This document shows, piece by piece, positions 4,100-5,882 of a stretch of 5,882 nt of DNA (positions are counted from its first letter, which is position 1; every line of letters begins with the position of its first letter). The stretch is from CS1-C013 sp964353745. GTDB lineage: Archaea; Aenigmatarchaeota; Aenigmatarchaeia; Aenigmatarchaeales; Aenigmatarchaeaceae. The stretch is taken from positions 1 to 5,882 of the forward strand of contig CAYGWD010000033.1 of the NCBI GenBank assembly GCA_964353745.1, written 5' to 3'. The translations under genes and the position numbers were made by a program. Below the pieces are notes generated by a model that saw only the letters and a program-made list of their open reading frames with translations, ran no database searches and had not been told where the DNA came from.

Positions 4100-5074
4100 A
4101 TGATTAGAATGAATGATTTGCTGAAAAGAAAAGTGGAAGACATGGATCTGGAGAAGATCAACTTTTCTGGCCTGATTAAACAGATGGACTCCTCAGGAGG
4201 TTTTTCTGCCAAGAATCTGGCCACAGCAGTGTCAATTCTAGAAGATATGATCAAGGACAAGGAATGTAAAAAGTTCTTATCGTTTCCAGCATGCATAGTT
4301 GCCACAGGTTTGAGAGGTGCGATTGCCCAGGCGATAGAGAAGGGTTTGTTCGATTTCATAGTAACTACTTGCGGGACATTGGATCACGACTTGGCAAGAG
4401 CTTACGGCGGAGAATATTTTCATGGCTCCTTCGAATTGGATGACGCGAAACTTCATAAGGAAGGGATTAACAGATTGGGAAACGTCCTGATACCCAATGA
4501 AAGCTACGGCATGATATTAGAAAAGAAGATGAACCCTATCCTTGAGGAACTGGCTAAACAGAAGAATGAATGGTCTGGAAGAGAGATTATACATGAGTTT
4601 GGCAAGAAACTGAATGATAAAAATTCTATTCTCTATCAAGCCTCGAAGAGGAACATTCCAATATACGTCCCAGGAATAACGGATGGAGCCTTCGGAACGA
4701 ACCTTGTATTGTTCTCGCAGGATCATGATTTCAAACTTGATATTCTAAAGGACGAGAAAGAGCTTTTAGACATAGCCTTTACAAAGAAGAAACTTGGAGC
4801 ATTGATGATTGGCGGGGGAATTTCAAAGCATCACGTGATATGGCACAGTCAGTTTTCTGGCGGTTTGGACTACGCGGTCTATATAACCACGGCAACGCAA
4901 TATGACGGTTCGTTATCAGGAGCGCGTTTGACTGAGGCAGTAAGCTGGGGTAAGGTCAAAGAAAAAGCTAAATATGTTACGGTCGATGGCGACGCTACTA
5001 TACTGCTACCGATAATATTAGCCGCAATTTATGAAAAAGATAAAAACTCACAAAATTATGGTCAAAGAACATGA
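4100..5074 (+). CDS. dhs: Deoxyhypusine synthase
   Basis: A 324-residue enzyme, of normal family length. It uses NAD and spermidine to convert one lysine of translation factor aIF5A into deoxyhypusine, in the cytoplasm. Recognisable blocks are N-L-A-T-A-V near 39-44, the nucleotide-binding T-T-C-G-T-L-D-H-D-L-A-R at 89-100, Y-G-G-E-Y-F-H-G-S-F at 102-111, G-G-G-I-S-K-H-H at 238-245, D-Y-A-V-Y-I-T-T-A at 257-265, Y-D-G-S-L-S-G-A at 268-275 and E-A-V-S-W-G-K285. K285 sits at the position of the catalytic lysine that forms the enzyme-substrate imine (K329 in the human enzyme). Together with the His pair, this argues for an active synthase rather than a lysine-lacking paralogue. ATG at 4100 fits the TATA spacing; ATG at 4109 is possible. 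The gene faces away from the primase and converges on PCNA with 8 bp between stops. The aIF5A gene is not in the window. Confidence 0.95.
   Translation: MIRMNDLLKRKVEDMDLEKINFSGLIKQMDSSGGFSAKNLATAVSILEDMIKDKECKKFLSFPACIVATGLRGAIAQAIEKGLFDFIVTTCGTLDHDLARAYGGEYFHGSFELDDAKLHKEGINRLGNVLIPNESYGMILEKKMNPILEELAKQKNEWSGREIIHEFGKKLNDKNSILYQASKRNIPIYVPGITDGAFGTNLVLFSQDHDFKLDILKDEKELLDIAFTKKKLGALMIGGGISKHHVIWHSQFSGGLDYAVYITTATQYDGSLSGARLTEAVSWGKVKEKAKYVTVDGDATILLPIILAAIYEKDKNSQNYGQRT
5034..5046 (-). terminator. Oligo-T tract downstream of PCNA, possible terminator
   Basis: On the minus strand the sequence is TTTTTATCTTTTT, starting about 37 nt after the PCNA stop and lying antisense to the last codons of deoxyhypusine synthase. 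Two T5 runs on the transcribed strand would fit archaeal intrinsic termination. If used, the PCNA 3' end would overlap the convergent mRNA. There is no hairpin, and AT richness makes chance possible. Confidence 0.3.
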
Positions 5075-5082
5075 TTAGTTAT

Positions 5083-5844
5083 TTACTCGCTCTCGCTAAC
5101 TCGCGGAGCTAACACCATACCCAAGAAAGCATTATCATTCTCGAAAACCAGCCTCAAAGGAAAGTCTTTGCCAAGCATTATCTTTGCCTTATCCGACAGC
5201 CTAGAGCCTTTTATCATCTTCTTCAGGTAATCCAAAGAATATCTGGCACTGATTATCTCCTTTGAGTTCAGCTTGGTTAATGTGTCAGTTCCCTTGAAAA
5301 TCTTTAATTCGCTTTTGCTGTTGTTGCCTTCCGCGAACATCCTCAGTTTGTCAGGGGACAATTCGATTATAACCGAGTCAGCGACTATTTCAGCATCGCT
5401 TATACCTTGCTCCAAGATGCTAGAATCAACCTCTGCGTCAGCAGTAAACTTCTTCAATAGCTGTTCTATGTCCGGCGTCTCTGCTTTTGAAATTTGTAAT
5501 AGGGGCATTGCAAACTTTCTAACAGAACTTCCTTCTAGAATAACTTCCAGTATGCTTTCTTTCTCATCCAAACTTATAGTTAGCTTATCGTCTAAATTAG
5601 CCCTTTTAAGAACTGTCAATAGATTTAACAGATTTATGCCAACAGTGATGTCTTTATCGCATTCATACTCCTCGAATGCGGAAGATTTTAATTTAAAGTC
5701 CACGAAGGAAACCATGGTCCTATCAGCAGCTTCCAGTTCTATGCCAGTTTTTTTAACATTAAACAATCCATCATCTATAAGTTGAGAAATTATATCTATG
5801 CTGTCTCTCAATAACTTGGGATCTTTTGTAACAGCCTTAAACAA
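5083..5844 (-). CDS. pcn: PCNA sliding clamp
   Basis: A 253-residue DNA polymerase sliding clamp, normal for the family (about 245-250). It forms a trimeric ring that tethers polymerases, ligase and FEN1 to DNA. The N-terminal domain starts M-F-K-A-V and contains L-L-R-D-S-I-D-I-I-S and G-I-E-L-E-A-A-D-R-T-M-V-S-F-V-D-F (34-50). The interdomain connector, which binds PIP-box partners, is around 115-130. The C-terminal domain has Y-S-L-D-Y-L-K-K-M (202-210), F-P-L-R-L-V-F (228-234) and the hallmark L-A-P-R-V (245-249). The start is TTG at 5844-5842: homology begins here and an in-frame TGA lies immediately upstream, so no longer form is possible. GAGGTG at 5856-5851 is a Shine-Dalgarno site 6 nt from the TTG. 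PCNA converges on deoxyhypusine synthase and lies upstream of the primase/GINS pair in the cluster. Confidence 0.96.
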   Translation of the reverse strand: MFKAVTKDPKLLRDSIDIISQLIDDGLFNVKKTGIELEAADRTMVSFVDFKLKSSAFEEYECDKDITVGINLLNLLTVLKRANLDDKLTISLDEKESILEVILEGSSVRKFAMPLLQISKAETPDIEQLLKKFTADAEVDSSILEQGISDAEIVADSVIIELSPDKLRMFAEGNNSKSELKIFKGTDTLTKLNSKEIISARYSLDYLKKMIKGSRLSDKAKIMLGKDFPLRLVFENDNAFLGMVLAPRVSESE

Positions 5845-5848
5845 TCAT

Positions 5849-5856
5849 ATCACCTC
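5849..5856 (-). promoter_or_regulatory. Shine-Dalgarno site deciding the PCNA TTG start
   Basis: GAGGTGAT on the minus strand, complementary to the archaeal 16S 3' end (GGTGAT core). From the GAGGTG core it stands 6 nt from the TTG at 5844 but only 2 nt from the out-of-frame ATG at 5848, so it favours the TTG. Confidence 0.7.
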
Positions 5857-5873
5857 GCCTGATAAAATTAATG

Positions 5874-5882
5874 CTTTATATT
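5874..5882 (-). promoter_or_regulatory. TATA-like box of PCNA at window edge
   Basis: AATATAAAG on the minus strand, centred about 34 bp before the TTG start. Transcription about 26 bp on would leave a very short leader that just includes the GGTG core of the Shine-Dalgarno site. The element touches the window edge, so a better box may lie outside. Confidence 0.4.

Noticed and set aside
5273..5785. A 170-codon plus-strand open frame opposite PCNA
   Set aside because: A serine- and asparagine-rich antisense shadow of PCNA; the PCNA reading is unambiguous.

Overview
The window is a piece of archaeal core chromosome, AT-rich by eye. All recognisable genes are archaeal information-processing genes: ribosomal proteins eL44 and eS27, initiation factor aIF2-alpha, the start of Nop10, a GINS subunit, an archaeo-eukaryotic primase, deoxyhypusine synthase and PCNA. 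The primase is one polypeptide joining a PriS-type catalytic half to a PriL-type Fe-S C-terminal domain. From memory, such fusions occur in Nanoarchaeum and other small DPANN archaea, so a DPANN-like source is likely, but the lineage is an inference. I see no mobile element, CRISPR array, tRNA or rRNA.

Layout: the left third (1-1381, minus strand) reads rpl44e, rps27e, aIF2-alpha and nop10 (cut by the window edge), with zero-spacer junctions at rpl44e/rps27e and aIF2-alpha/nop10. A run of exactly 100 N (1435-1534) follows, flanked by two identical 55-bp copies. This looks like an unmerged contig overlap rather than a biological repeat. From 1590 to 1917 there is no recognised gene, only a hairpin with oligo-T and a candidate 22-codon basic micro-ORF. 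A 66-residue two-helix membrane protein (1918-2118, plus) converges on the GINS gene (2115-2711, minus), and their stop codons share a TTAA. Upstream of GINS is the fused primase (2779-4020, minus). It is divergent from deoxyhypusine synthase (4100-5074, plus), which converges on PCNA (5083-5844, minus).

Reading the minus strand, PCNA - primase - GINS - eL44 - eS27 - aIF2-alpha - Nop10 is the replication/translation cluster known from many archaeal genomes. Here it is interrupted by plus-strand genes. PCNA, primase and GINS act together at the replication fork; eL44, eS27, aIF2-alpha and Nop10 serve ribosome function, initiation and rRNA pseudouridylation; deoxyhypusine synthase modifies translation factor aIF5A, which is not encoded here.

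Regulation: most first-in-operon genes have a TATA-like box centred about 24-28 bp before the start codon, which predicts leaderless mRNAs. Genes inside operons, and PCNA with its TTG start, have Shine-Dalgarno-like sequences instead.
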